From NCBI RefSeq assembly GCF_026262505.1, contig NC_067206.1:8026879-8090878 (forward strand): a stretch of DNA of 64,000 nt. The letters are read 5' to 3'. This DNA comes from Trichomonas vaginalis G3 (lineage: Eukaryota > Parabasalia > Trichomonadida > Trichomonadidae). Position numbers and translations under genes: made by a program. The notes under the pieces were generated by a model, which was not told where the DNA came from, ran no database searches, and saw nothing but the letters and a program-made list of their open reading frames with translations. Below are positions 31,624-41,317 of this stretch, piece by piece; position 1 is the first letter of the stretch; every line of letters begins with the position of its first letter.

Positions 31624-33861
31624 TTACTCCATGTTGTTGTACTTGGTCATAAGAGCATTAACCTTAACCTGTAATGTCTCAGCGTCATCGAAGTTCTCCT
31701 TTTCTACGGCTTCTTCGATCTTTGCGTTGAGTTCATCGATCATACTCTTTAATTCATCCTTGGAAAGCTCAACAGGCTTCTCAGTATTGTCCAAAAGGGA
31801 CTGAAGCATTGACTGTAAACCTTTCAATAATTTTCCAGAAAATCTTGAAACTTCGAAGAGTTTTTCGAGAATTCCGACAGCTTCTTCGAAGAATTCGTAG
31901 TCGATCTTGCTAAGTCCGTCCTTTTCATCTACTAAAGCTGTTTCAAGAGTATGAATCTTATCTGTCAAATGAGCTGATTCTTCCTGGTTCTGGGCGATTT
32001 TTGCAGCTGATGTAGTGATTGTTGTCTCAGCGCGCTCTGTAACTTCCTTCAAATCCTTAAGTTGGTCATTGCACGTTTTAGCAGCCTTGAAGTTCTTTGA
32101 AGCAACAGCAGCCTTCTTCTGGGCCTCAAGCTGTTCCTCTTTGGCTTTAGCTCCTGCGACCAATTCCTCGGAAGTTTTGAGATCTGTGTTTAATTGTATC
32201 AATTGCTGGGACAAAAGTGATACTTTCTGGCGGGATTCGATGATCTCGTTTCTATCAGAGTTCATCTGTTCGAATCTGGAAGATCTTTCTTCATTATATT
32301 TTCCATATGATTGGATAAGTCCAGTAATTAACTCTGCTCCCTTCTCTGCTTCATCTGTATCACGCTGAGCGTTCTCAATTTGCTCTTTGAGTGTCTTAAG
32401 TTCGTCATTTAATGCGTTGATTTCCTTTTCACGCTTTGCAACGTCATCAAGAAAGCTCTGGAATGGAGCTTCGATCTTCTTGATTTCAGCATTCATCTTA
32501 CGCTTCTCCGATTCAAGAGATTGCTTTTCTTGGTTGATCTTCTTCAAATCAGCGGAGAAACCATCGACAACCTGCTTTCTGCTACGAGTATGTTTGTTGA
32601 TCTCGGCTTGAACGGACTTCTCGCGTGTTCTAAGAGCATCAATCTGCTTGAGTAAATCCGAAACTTGTGTAGATATGTCTCTTCTTTCGTTTTCGAGAGC
32701 TGTAATTTGTGTATCGAGTGATTCTGTGGCCTTAGAAACATCAGAATCGTACTTGGCTTGCATGTCATCGATAGCCTTTGCATGCATATTGATAGGAGTC
32801 TCAAGTTCCTGGATTTTAGAGGCATTCTTGCGACGCTCGATGTCAATTGTAGTATTATCTCTTGTCTGAAGCTCGTTCTTTTCTGATAATTCTGTTTCGA
32901 CAGCGGAAGCTCTGGATGTTAATTCAGGAAGCTTCGAGGAAGCTGAAGTAGCATGCTCCATGAGATGATTTGGAGCCTCGGTAGTGAGATCGAGAGCTTC
33001 TTGGACGCACATAGCGAAATTATTCTCATTCTCGTGGATTTTCTCTTTGAGCTGAGAAATCTTGTTATCAAGTTGTTCAGCCTTATCATATTCTTCGTTC
33101 GAAAGGGCATCTGCTTGAGCCTTTTCTGAATTTGTAATTTCTTCTTTGCTTGAAGCCGTTTCTTTGATCATATCCTGAACGGCCAAAGCAATGTTGTTCA
33201 AGCTGAGTGCGAATCCGCCGTATGTTTCGCCAAGTTCCTGAATTTCTGGTGGAACATCGGCAGCTGGTTGAGATTGTTGAGCAACTGGCTCTGGTGTTGG
33301 AACAGATCTTGTCTGAACTGGTGGCTGAGCTGGAGCAGGAGCAGATCCTCCGAAATCAAATGAAGATGTTGCTTCTGCCTGGTTTTCTGTAGATGCAGCT
33401 CCGAAATCAAATGCTGATGTTTCATTTGATGCAGGGGTTGCTTCAGCCTGTCCGAAATCGAATGCAGAGACTTCATCATTTTGATTTGATGTCGGCTCAG
33501 CACTTCCAAAGTCGAAAGCTGATGTATCATCTTCTTTTGGTGGAGCTTGGATGATGGTTGGGTTTTTAATCTCGCCAAGTTCAGGAATCTGACCTGGGGT
33601 TAACTGTACTGAAATTTTTTGTTTTGTTTCTGATTTTTCTGTTCCTTTCTTCGCGAATTTGTTAGGTTTCTTAGTTTCGGTTGACTTTTTCTTGCCAATA
33701 CCAATGACTCTCATGCCTTTCTTGCCTGGTGCGGCTTTCTTTGTTGGAGCGGCCTTTTGAGTTGGATGTTGCTCTTCTGGCTGTTCCTCGCCGAATGTGA
33801 ATTCGGATGAGCCGTTATTATTGTTATCTGGCGTTTCGTTTGCGAAATCAAAAGCACTCAT
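31624..33861 (-). CDS. Coiled-coil protein with repeated SAFDFG motifs and UVR-like ends
   Basis: 745 aa. Residues 1-215 are disordered, with Pro/Ala/Gln stretches, a Lys-rich basic block (~38-75) and six SAFDFG-type motifs (SAFDFA at 2, FTFGEE, three SAFDFG, one SSFDFG), each followed by acidic or polar spacers. Residues ~215-690 are long coiled coil. Two segments resemble UVR helices (E.YDKAEQLDNKI and, at the C-terminus, ENFDDAETLQVKVN). Repeated short aromatic motifs in a disordered arm attached to a coiled coil suggest a multivalent adaptor, perhaps in membrane traffic; this is inference. I do not recognise an orthologue. A TCACTTTT motif pointing away from the gene lies 20-30 bases upstream. 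Confidence 0.85.
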   Translation of the reverse strand: MSAFDFANETPDNNNNGSSEFTFGEEQPEEQHPTQKAAPTKKAAPGKKGMRVIGIGKKKSTETKKPNKFAKKGTEKSETKQKISVQLTPGQIPELGEIKNPTIIQAPPKEDDTSAFDFGSAEPTSNQNDEVSAFDFGQAEATPASNETSAFDFGAASTENQAEATSSFDFGGSAPAPAQPPVQTRSVPTPEPVAQQSQPAADVPPEIQELGETYGGFALSLNNIALAVQDMIKETASSKEEITNSEKAQADALSNEEYDKAEQLDNKISQLKEKIHENENNFAMCVQEALDLTTEAPNHLMEHATSASSKLPELTSRASAVETELSEKNELQTRDNTTIDIERRKNASKIQELETPINMHAKAIDDMQAKYDSDVSKATESLDTQITALENERRDISTQVSDLLKQIDALRTREKSVQAEINKHTRSRKQVVDGFSADLKKINQEKQSLESEKRKMNAEIKKIEAPFQSFLDDVAKREKEINALNDELKTLKEQIENAQRDTDEAEKGAELITGLIQSYGKYNEERSSRFEQMNSDRNEIIESRQKVSLLSQQLIQLNTDLKTSEELVAGAKAKEEQLEAQKKAAVASKNFKAAKTCNDQLKDLKEVTERAETTITTSAAKIAQNQEESAHLTDKIHTLETALVDEKDGLSKIDYEFFEEAVGILEKLFEVSRFSGKLLKGLQSMLQSLLDNTEKPVELSKDELKSMIDELNAKIEEAVEKENFDDAETLQVKVNALMTKYNNME

Positions 33862-34519
33862 GTGTTTAGATGAATTACAATGTCACTTTTCCAGCACTTT
33901 TAAAAACGATGATTTGAATTTTGAACATCTCTATGTAAAGCGGTTCGCGATCTGAGCACACTAATTTTAGGTTACTGGGTAAAATCTGAATAATAACAAT
34001 ATGAAAGATGAGAATTTTGTCTTTTATTCGCAAATATTTTAGAAATTCGTTCGGTATTTATGATTCATAGCTCTAGATTATGAAATTGTAATCATAAATA
34101 CAGCTATACTGTCAATTAGTTGGTATAAATCCTTCGAAAATAAATTGAAATATTTGATGATAAAAATTAGGATTAAGGAAATAGAGTGCATTAAAAAGTG
34201 ATTAATGATGAGAAGAAAGAGCCAATTTATCTATGTTTTTCAACTAATATTCCAAAAAATAATTTTAAATAAGATATATAAAGAATAGTATGTATTTAAT
34301 AATATACAAAATAAAGAATATATGCATATAAATGTAGTGAGTTTCTGAAACTAATGGAATAATGAAAAATATTTTGGTAATAAATGAACAAATCCGAACA
34401 AAAACGAAAATTTGGATAATACTAAGAATTTTTTCGATTAATGAATCAATTAGATTCAATTTTGAGAATGATGAAAATTATTTTCTTCTAATTTCAATGT
34501 ATTTGTCTTATTTATTAAT
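33862..34519. other. Intergenic region
   Basis: No gene. It has gtcacttttcc at about 33,883, reading aaaagtgac on the sense strand of the gene at 33,861. The rest is AT-rich without visible structure. Confidence 0.55.
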
Positions 34520-35542
34520 TTATTCTTGCTGCTGTGTATCTTGTTGTTGTTCATCTGTAATTTGCTCATTTTCTTCTTCATCCATATTTTCTCCTTGCCA
34601 ATCAGGATGATCTCTTCTGTATTGATTGAGAACGATTCTTCTGTACTTGATCGTGATCATATTCATCGTCACATTCTTGACAATTGTTTCTTCTGAAATT
34701 GGCAAACCATTTGCTGGATGAATTGAGCCAACTTTCTGCCATTCATCGAGGCATTTCTTGCAGAAGAAGAATCCTTGGCATTCAACTGGATCATTCAAGA
34801 GATCGTGGCAAATCGTGCATTGCATTGGTTCTGGTACTTCTATGTCTGTAGGAAGATATTCGGCGTGGGAATTTTGTTCTTTGAAGATTAATGAAGCAAT
34901 ACTTTCAATAACAAATCTAATGGCGCTTTTCACACCAAATGTACAAACGCGGTGGAGAATTGGCGCTGATAAGAAAGAAACTGCAGTAAATATGACAAAA
35001 TAAGGAATAATTGGGACTAATTTGTGGATAGATTCGATTATAAACGAGTTAAGATAAATAAGTCCGGCAGTTGATAGAGATGTTAAAGTAAAATCAACAA
35101 GATTGGTCTTAATATTCTGTGTAAGTTTGATTGATGCTGTTTCGAGAGCACCATATAGTAAAAACGTTGCTGGAGAAGTGTATTTTTCAGGAATACCAAT
35201 TGACTGCAAAAATGTATCTGAAAAATGCTTAACTGGGAAAGTTCCGGCAATTAAAGCACAAAATGCTCGGGGCTTTGATGCATTTTCAAATTGATTAGAA
35301 ATTAATGGAGTCAAAAAGTATGAAAACTCATTAAATCTCGAGAAATTGAATTTTCCAAGAGCTTGGACTGATAATATTCCTGTTATTGATTGTGTTATCA
35401 AAATATGATTACGACCAGTTTTAATATGACCAGCAGCACGCGTTGGTTTGGATGCCTTTGCTGTGGCATATACTTCTTCTGAAAGTTTTTGCAAACTTTC
35501 TAAATCTTTTGCTGAAATAGCTTTGAAAAATGTTTTTAACAT
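34520..35542 (-). CDS. Membrane protein with C-terminal RING/U-box-like domain
   Basis: 340 aa from the ATG at 35,542, chosen because a TCACTTTT initiator lies 5-12 bases upstream; the frame stays open further up but only to a TTG. The first ~220 residues contain three or four hydrophobic segments (for example SLSTAGLIYLNSFII and PYFVIFTAVSFLSAPIL). Near residues 250-300 is a small zinc-finger-like region, CTICHDLLNDPVEC...FFCKKCLDEW then a P-rich loop, which fits a RING variant or a U-box with extra cysteines. A Gln/Glu-rich tail follows. Probably a membrane-bound E3 ubiquitin ligase. The layout recalls peroxisomal RING peroxins, but trichomonads lack peroxisomes, so I do not assign one. Confidence 0.8.
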   Translation of the reverse strand: MLKTFFKAISAKDLESLQKLSEEVYATAKASKPTRAAGHIKTGRNHILITQSITGILSVQALGKFNFSRFNEFSYFLTPLISNQFENASKPRAFCALIAGTFPVKHFSDTFLQSIGIPEKYTSPATFLLYGALETASIKLTQNIKTNLVDFTLTSLSTAGLIYLNSFIIESIHKLVPIIPYFVIFTAVSFLSAPILHRVCTFGVKSAIRFVIESIASLIFKEQNSHAEYLPTDIEVPEPMQCTICHDLLNDPVECQGFFFCKKCLDEWQKVGSIHPANGLPISEETIVKNVTMNMITIKYRRIVLNQYRRDHPDWQGENMDEEENEQITDEQQQDTQQQE

Positions 35543-35546
35543 TATG

Positions 35547-35554
35547 AAAAGTGA
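35547..35554 (-). promoter_or_regulatory. Initiator TCACTTTT of the RING-protein gene
   Basis: On the minus strand TCACTTTT is followed by catAATG-type spacing, with the ATG about 10 bases beyond the A. This is the classical trichomonad initiator with its very short leader. Confidence 0.65.
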
Positions 35555-35575
35555 CAGTAATTTTCCAGATTTCAA

Positions 35576-35906
35576 AACATATTCTGTAGTTTATTTTCAG
35601 AAAACGAGACAAACATTGGTTCTATTATTCATTTTGATAATCCACTTACCAAAAACGATTAAATTAATTTATATTTTGTTGAAATTATTTGAATTGCGTC
35701 TTAATATGTATCAACCTTAGCAATGACATTCCAGTGTATATCCATTTATCTAGCCAAATGAAATGTTTTTTAATTTTATATTTAGATATTTAAAAAAAAA
35801 ACACCATAATATGCAGAACTATGAATATTACGAATATATGTTCACAAGTCTATGAGAATAACTACCAAAAATGATTCGAAAGAATTTAATAGAAATAAAT
35901 TTCTTT
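35576..35906. other. Intergenic region
   Basis: Noncoding, AT-rich, including a short A-run near 35,790. It contains the 3' flank of the cytochrome b5-like gene. No conserved trichomonad 3' splice motif (ACTAACACACAG) was found here on the minus strand. Confidence 0.5.
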
Positions 35907-36224
35907 TTAACTGTATAAATACTTTGAACTTACAAGGCGTCCAATCTTGAGCTTTTCAACAAATGATATATCCATTCCACGATGGAAATTGTGGAAAGGA
36001 ACTGTAATATCTGGATTTTTACCAAGGAAGTGAGATGAACCTCCTGGATGATTGTAAACATATTGAGTCCAATTATAAACAATGCCATCGATAATGACCC
36101 AGCAATCTTTTGGTGTTCTATGCTTCATAACTTCCTCTATTGTAATATCGCCAATCCATTCGCACTGTTTAGCGTTTTCACGCCATTGCTTTTGCATCTC
36201 ACGCCTGCGCTCATAAACATCCAT
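35907..36224 (-). CDS. Cytochrome b5-like heme-binding domain protein
   Basis: 105 aa. A charged, Arg-rich N-terminus (residues 1-20) is followed by a cytochrome b5 fold: ITIEEVMKHRTPKDCWVIIDGIVYNWTQYVYNHPGG, with the HPGG motif that gives the first axial histidine, and FHNFHRGM, where the second heme ligand may lie. There is no membrane tail, so it should be soluble. Close to the 3' end the sense strand reads CTT GTAAGT. Translation through it adds only eight residues, but it is also a perfect 5' splice consensus; no matching 3' site was seen. Likely an electron carrier; partner unknown. Confidence 0.82.
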   Translation of the reverse strand: MDVYERRREMQKQWRENAKQCEWIGDITIEEVMKHRTPKDCWVIIDGIVYNWTQYVYNHPGGSSHFLGKNPDITVPFHNFHRGMDISFVEKLKIGRLVSSKYLYS

Positions 36225-36486
36225 TGTAAAAACTAATCCCCATACATTAAGGTTATTTTTATCAATGTTTTATCAGCTAGGATAATTAGCCAGATAAATA
36301 AATTTCATGTCTAACCATGCTCTTTTAATTACAACCAAAATAAGCTAATTTTCTTCAAAATTAAGAATTTTTATTTTTAATATTTGCGATTTATGAAGTG
36401 ATCTTCAATGAACTTATCTTCAAAACTATCATATGTGCCGATCGTTTCTATAATCATTAATTTAGAATCAATGTAATTTAATTAGT

Positions 36487-36511
36487 NNNNNNNNNNNNNN
36501 NNNNNNNNNNN
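36487..36511. other. Assembly gap (25 N)
   Basis: A run of 25 N marks a join between contigs. Its true size is unknown, and features on the two sides need not be neighbours. Confidence 0.99.
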
Positions 36512-36614
36512 TAATATAGCCTTGAAAATGAGATGATTTCAATTGAGGAAGAGTAGGAATATCAACTAATTGCTAGCTGGGCGCCAATTCCTAATACATC
36601 TCAATCTTAGAAGG

Positions 36615-37401
36615 CTAGTTTTGTGGAACTTTTATGTCTGTAATAGGAGAATCATATAGACTTAAGTGATTTTCTTCAAATTTTATTCGTATTTTCTTTC
36701 TCTTTGAATTTTTGAGGGCAATTGTGGAGGTGGTTATTTCAAATTGTCCTGTGATCTCACGAACTGCTCGGAGGATTAGATTGTTGAAAAGCTTAGTGAA
36801 GTCTGCTTCTTTGAATACTGCCTCCGAAGCATTTGTGTAAAATTCACAAAAATTGAATAGCTCTATTTTCACAGTATAATGTAACCATTCCAAATCTGAT
36901 ATTATACCAAAATAATATTTTAACATTGTAAAATTCACTTTCTGTGTTATTTTAATTTCTTTTTTTCCGTTACTCGATATAAAATCATTCAAAATTGCGA
37001 AGAGTCGGAAAGAATAATAAATCTCATCCCCTTAATTGAATTTGACGCTTAATTAACTTGATTTTTGCAGTGCATACATGATTCTCATTCTAACTTCCCA
37101 AAAAGGTTCTTTTCTATTGAAAAGAACTCGAAATTGAAATGGTAACTTCATTGCAATTAATCATCTGGATCATTGTATTTTTTAATAATTTTGGAAAAAC
37201 GCCGGATAATGATATTTTGACAATTTCAAATCCTATTGTATGATTGTTTCCGAATTTTCTAAGTGGAATTATTGTAGAATAAAGTGAAATTCTTTGTTTT
37301 AAATGAATTTTTAAGCCAAATAAAATGAATAAGAGAAAAATATAAAAGATTATTGTCAATAGATTGATTTTGATGATACATATGGCTATATGTGATGGCA
37401 A
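36615..37401 (-). pseudogene. Unrecognised minus-strand coding remnant
   Basis: Two open minus-strand stretches (37,401-37,114, beginning with a hydrophobic segment TIIFYIFLLFILFGL; and 36,992-36,615, with a charged C-terminus KNSKRKKIRIKF) follow one another. Neither has an ATG near its beginning; both are opened by TTG only. They may be parts of one decayed membrane-protein gene or chance frames. No family recognised. Confidence 0.3.
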
Positions 37402-38082
37402 TTTGAATCAAGACTAGAATATTCTCACTGATTATCTAGTAAACAACAATGTTAATATAGAATCGAAAAGCATATATTTTTTAGATACTGAAGTGTAAAC
37501 ACATACATTGGCATTATATTGAATATGAAATTCTTAATGATTTTTAAGAAACATGAAATTTTATCAAATAAAATACAAACAAGGACTATAATGAATAAGG
37601 AATATAAATAAGGTTAAATTGATATGACCTATATATTATCCTTATCATAAGGCACATAGATAAATTAATGAAAAAGGTAAAGATTATGATTCATCATCAG
37701 ATAAGCATTCAAGTTGAGAAATTATGTCATTATTCTCGAGTTAAATCATTTATATTGATTGGCCATCCTGCAAGTGTTGGCTTTTATTTGTTTTATAATC
37801 ATTCAAAAATCTGAAGATTTTAAATTTTCAAATAATTTTGAGAGAATTATAATTTCAGAAAGAATCTCAAATAGTTGATCAAAATCTAATTCTTGTAACT
37901 CTGAAAATTGGCATTAGAAAACATTGTTGTTACAAAATAAATTGAAACAACTTTAAACTGAGTGTCATGTTTTCATAATGTGAAACAATAAACTGTGCGT
38001 ACTTTTAATATCTTGTATATGCTGATTTTGTGATATAGTGTACTAATTATAAAAATAATTGAACATCGGCAATCTTTTGCAA
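37402..38082. other. Intergenic region
   Basis: About 680 AT-rich bases with no coding, repeat or RNA signature that I can see. Confidence 0.6.
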
Positions 38083-39004
38083 TTAAAGGCTCTTCGAGGT
38101 GAGCATCAAATACTTGGCCAATGATAAACTATCTTCAACAAATGTTTGCAAAGCTCTCTCATCTGATTGAATTAAAAATGAAATCAGCCATAATCCGTAG
38201 TATGGATTCTTCATTTCCATTACTTTAATATGTTGAACTAATTCTGGTGTAAAATCATTGAATTTGCATTTTTGGTTTAATACTAGAAATATCAATGAAA
38301 AAACACATAAATCATCATAATTTTCGATGTGCTCAATATATATGTTATAATGTTTAATAAAACATCAACATATTGCCCTAAAAATTCAACAGATGCTATT
38401 TTTGTTGCAACAATTATAAATGAATTGATAAACTATATTGACATTCTGGAGGATCAGTAATATTCAAGCAATAGTTCAGTAATAAATGGAAAAAATCATT
38501 ATTTTTCTATCTTATTAATCAAATTAAATTGAATCATCTTTGTTGCATAAATTATAGCATTAATTGTAATAAAGTCTGGACAATTTTCGTAATAAATATA
38601 GTTTTAATGGGTCAAAACTCTCAAAAAATCGATCAATATATTCTTTATTGGATGAAAAAGCTGTAAAAATGCAAGATACTAGCACTCTCGAAGCTTCATA
38701 CTGATCAAACAATGTTATAGTGTATTTGGCAAAGTCTATCTCAATGATTTTCTTGGAAAAAGGAATTGATTCAAAACTTGATAAATAACTGTACAGTTTG
38801 CCAACTACTATATGTAGTTGCTCTATTTCGAATATCTGTTAGTTTTTTGAATTCTCTTTGAAATCCAATAATAATTGTTTGAAATCTGAGAGTGTCGTCT
38901 GTAGATTGTTGGTTATTTGTGTTGTCACTAATGTCATTGTGTTCAAACATTATAGAGAAACGATGGAAATCGAATATACTGGCCGATTTTTCAAGATCCA
39001 TCAA
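38083..39004 (-). pseudogene. Decayed helical-repeat (armadillo-like) gene remnant
   Basis: On the minus strand several pieces in alternating frames form one plausible protein: a start rich in D/N/T (SDNTNNQQSTDDTLRF), then SYLSSFESIPFSKKI, FDQYEASRVLVSCIF and YIDRFFESFDPLKLYLLRK. Next comes IIVATKIASVEFLGQYVDVL, and finally ELVQHIKVMEMKNPYYGLWL to the stop at 38,083. Frame changes occur near 38,790, 38,560, 38,440 and 38,350. The helix pattern is armadillo/HEAT-like. No specific family can be named; it is clearly no longer translated as one product. Confidence 0.6.
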
Positions 39005-39819
39005 ACTCTAACTTTGAAAAAAAATGATGAACAAAACTTAAAATCATAAATCTTTGCTGATACAAATGCTATTGATTTGTGAATTTGGCTTTGATTAGAA
39101 CTTTATTCATAGTTTTTCTAAAAGTGACAAAAAAATTCAATGTCAACAGAGGATTAGAGAGTCGCAGTATGAGGATTTATGAAAAGATTTCCGAAATGCT
39201 AGAAAAATCTTACCTTAAAGATGTTATTAAGGAAAATACGCCAAAGAAATTTTTAATGATTTAAATTACATACTAATCACTACAATGAAGTCGACACTCT
39301 CCATGATTACGAGTATGTTTCAACAACCCAGCGTTTTCAGATATGATTCGTAGAGTTATTTGGATAAAAAGCACAGCAAGAAACAGAAGAAAATCAAAAT
39401 GTAAAATACGAACCCGAACTTGTTACTAAACATTTTAAGATTTTTCGTGACAATTGGCGTCGAAATTAATCTCAATGATTGTAATACTAAGTTTATGAAA
39501 GTTAGATATTAGTGATTGGCATTTTTACGAAAAAATTAATAAGGAAATAATGCAAATGTTTCCAATTTGATGAATATTTCCAAATATTTTTGATACAATT
39601 CTTTTCAAAAACAAAAAGTACAATTAGATTTGATCTCGCTTAGTACAATACTAGGAATTTCGTTTATGAACACTTACAAAAATTGTAATTTTTGATATAA
39701 TTTTTGTTTTTTATAAATAATGTTTATTTATTTCTTAAAAAACTATGATTGGTTAACTCACTTCCAAAAAATAAAAATAGCATCTTTAAATAAAAATTAT
39801 TTTGTTGCACCCTTTGATC
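39005..39819. other. Intergenic region
   Basis: No convincing gene. Short open stretches on the plus strand near 39,080-39,264 have no features. It includes one more aaaagtgacaaaa block at about 39,120. Confidence 0.45.
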
Positions 39820-41317
39820 TCAAGTATTCTTTATTTCCTTTGTCTTTCCAATCTTCTTACAGAGATTCCACTTTCTGTTGTAGCGTTGATGTTTGCCTTC
39901 TTCTCCACGAGGAAGACAACAATATCCATGAAGCCATTTTGAGATGCAACTAAAAGAGGTGTTGCAACCACTCTTGAACTTCTTCTCTGTGTCAGCGCCG
40001 CCTTCAACAAGGATTTTAACGATATTGATATAACCGTTTTGAGCGGAAAACGTATAACGTGGTTGCTCCATCGGTGCAAACTTCATCTAATTTGGCACCT
40101 GATTGAACTAGCATTTCAACGATATGGAATAACCTCTGTAAGAAGCGATGAACAGTGATTTCGGATCTTTTTCAACATCAGCGTGGTTATCTAACAACAA
40201 ACTGACGACATCGCGATGTCCATTTTGACATGCGAGGTAAAGAGGAGTGGCTCCGTCTTTGTAATAGCATTTACATGGCACCTCTGTCTATTAACTTCTT
40301 AGCAACTTGGACATGTCCGTTCTGGCAGGCGATTGAAAGTGGAGTTGAGCCATTGGAAAGGGAAGCCTCGATATTTGCCTTCTCGGAGAGAATGGAGACA
40401 ACTTCATTACGACCATTCTGGGCAGCAATGTACAATGGAGTGGCTCCAGCTCCAAATTTGCATCGTCTGTATAGCTCCGTGAGCGATGAGGGAACGTACA
40501 GTAGATGTATTGCCATTCTGGCAAGCTATGTAGAGTGGTGTTGATCGTCTTTCGTAACTGCTTCGATGTTTGCGTTTGATTCTGCGAGAAAATTCAACAA
40601 CTTCTGCATGTCCTTTCTGGAAGCGATGTAGATTGGTGTAGCTCCCTTGCTGTGTGAGCTTCGATGTTGTGCTTTCTTGCGGACAAGGAGTTTTACGATA
40701 TCAAGATAACCTTCTTGAGCCGCAAAGTAGAGAGGAGTGGCGCCATCGGATTCTGTCTTCTCGATGAGTGCTGGATCATCGTTTATTAAGTTCTCAACTG
40801 TCTTCAGATCGCCTCTGAAAACTGCTTGAATTATGTCTGAGGAATCATGTGATGGCTGTACTGGTAATGAGTTGGCACTGACATCAATTTTAGCGGCCTT
40901 TGGAATTGCTTGTACCTTCTCGTTCTCGAAGTCAAAGATTTTTTCTTTCAAAGAGGCGAGTTTTGATCTTCTTCTGCTGTAACTTGCCTGAAACTGCTTC
41001 AAAGAATGGACTATCTGGAACATACTCATGAGTTCGAGATAATCGTTAGTTTTGGCATCGGAAATCTTTAATTCTTTCAAAAGAAGAACATTTTCGGAAT
41101 TGTATGCTTCTTCGGATTTCTGCATGAATGTTTTAGCTTTTCTGTTGTAATTGGCTGCGCATCCTTTACAATCTCGACTAAATATTTGATCGGCAAATTG
41201 TAGAGAATTATTCTCAATATAGTCTGGGAAATCATTTGAAATCTGTTGGAGCTTCTCATTTAGGAACTTGTCTTGTGATGTGATGGCAAGGAGATCCTTG
41301 AGAATGTTATCGCTCAT
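39820..41317 (-). pseudogene. Ankyrin-repeat protein, multiply frameshifted
   Basis: The ATG at 41,317 (MSDNILKDLL) starts ~260 clean codons. A helical N-terminal part with conserved cysteines (RDCKGCAANYNRKAK) leads to ankyrin repeats (DGATPLYFAAQEGYLDIVKLLV). The frame is then lost repeatedly (near 40,660, 40,540, 40,460, 40,280, 40,130 and 40,060), while repeats such as GATPLYIAAQNGRNEVVSIL and NGSTPLSIACQNGHVQVAKKL remain readable in other frames to about 39,830. At least eight repeats can be traced. G/C content is higher than in the flanks, fitting a formerly or truly expressed gene. The breaks are nearly all one-base, so sequencing error cannot be excluded. Confidence 0.78.

Noticed and set aside
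34520-35542. Peroxisomal RING peroxin (PEX2/10/12)
   Set aside because: The membrane-plus-RING layout is similar, but trichomonads lack peroxisomes and the zinc ligands do not fit clearly.
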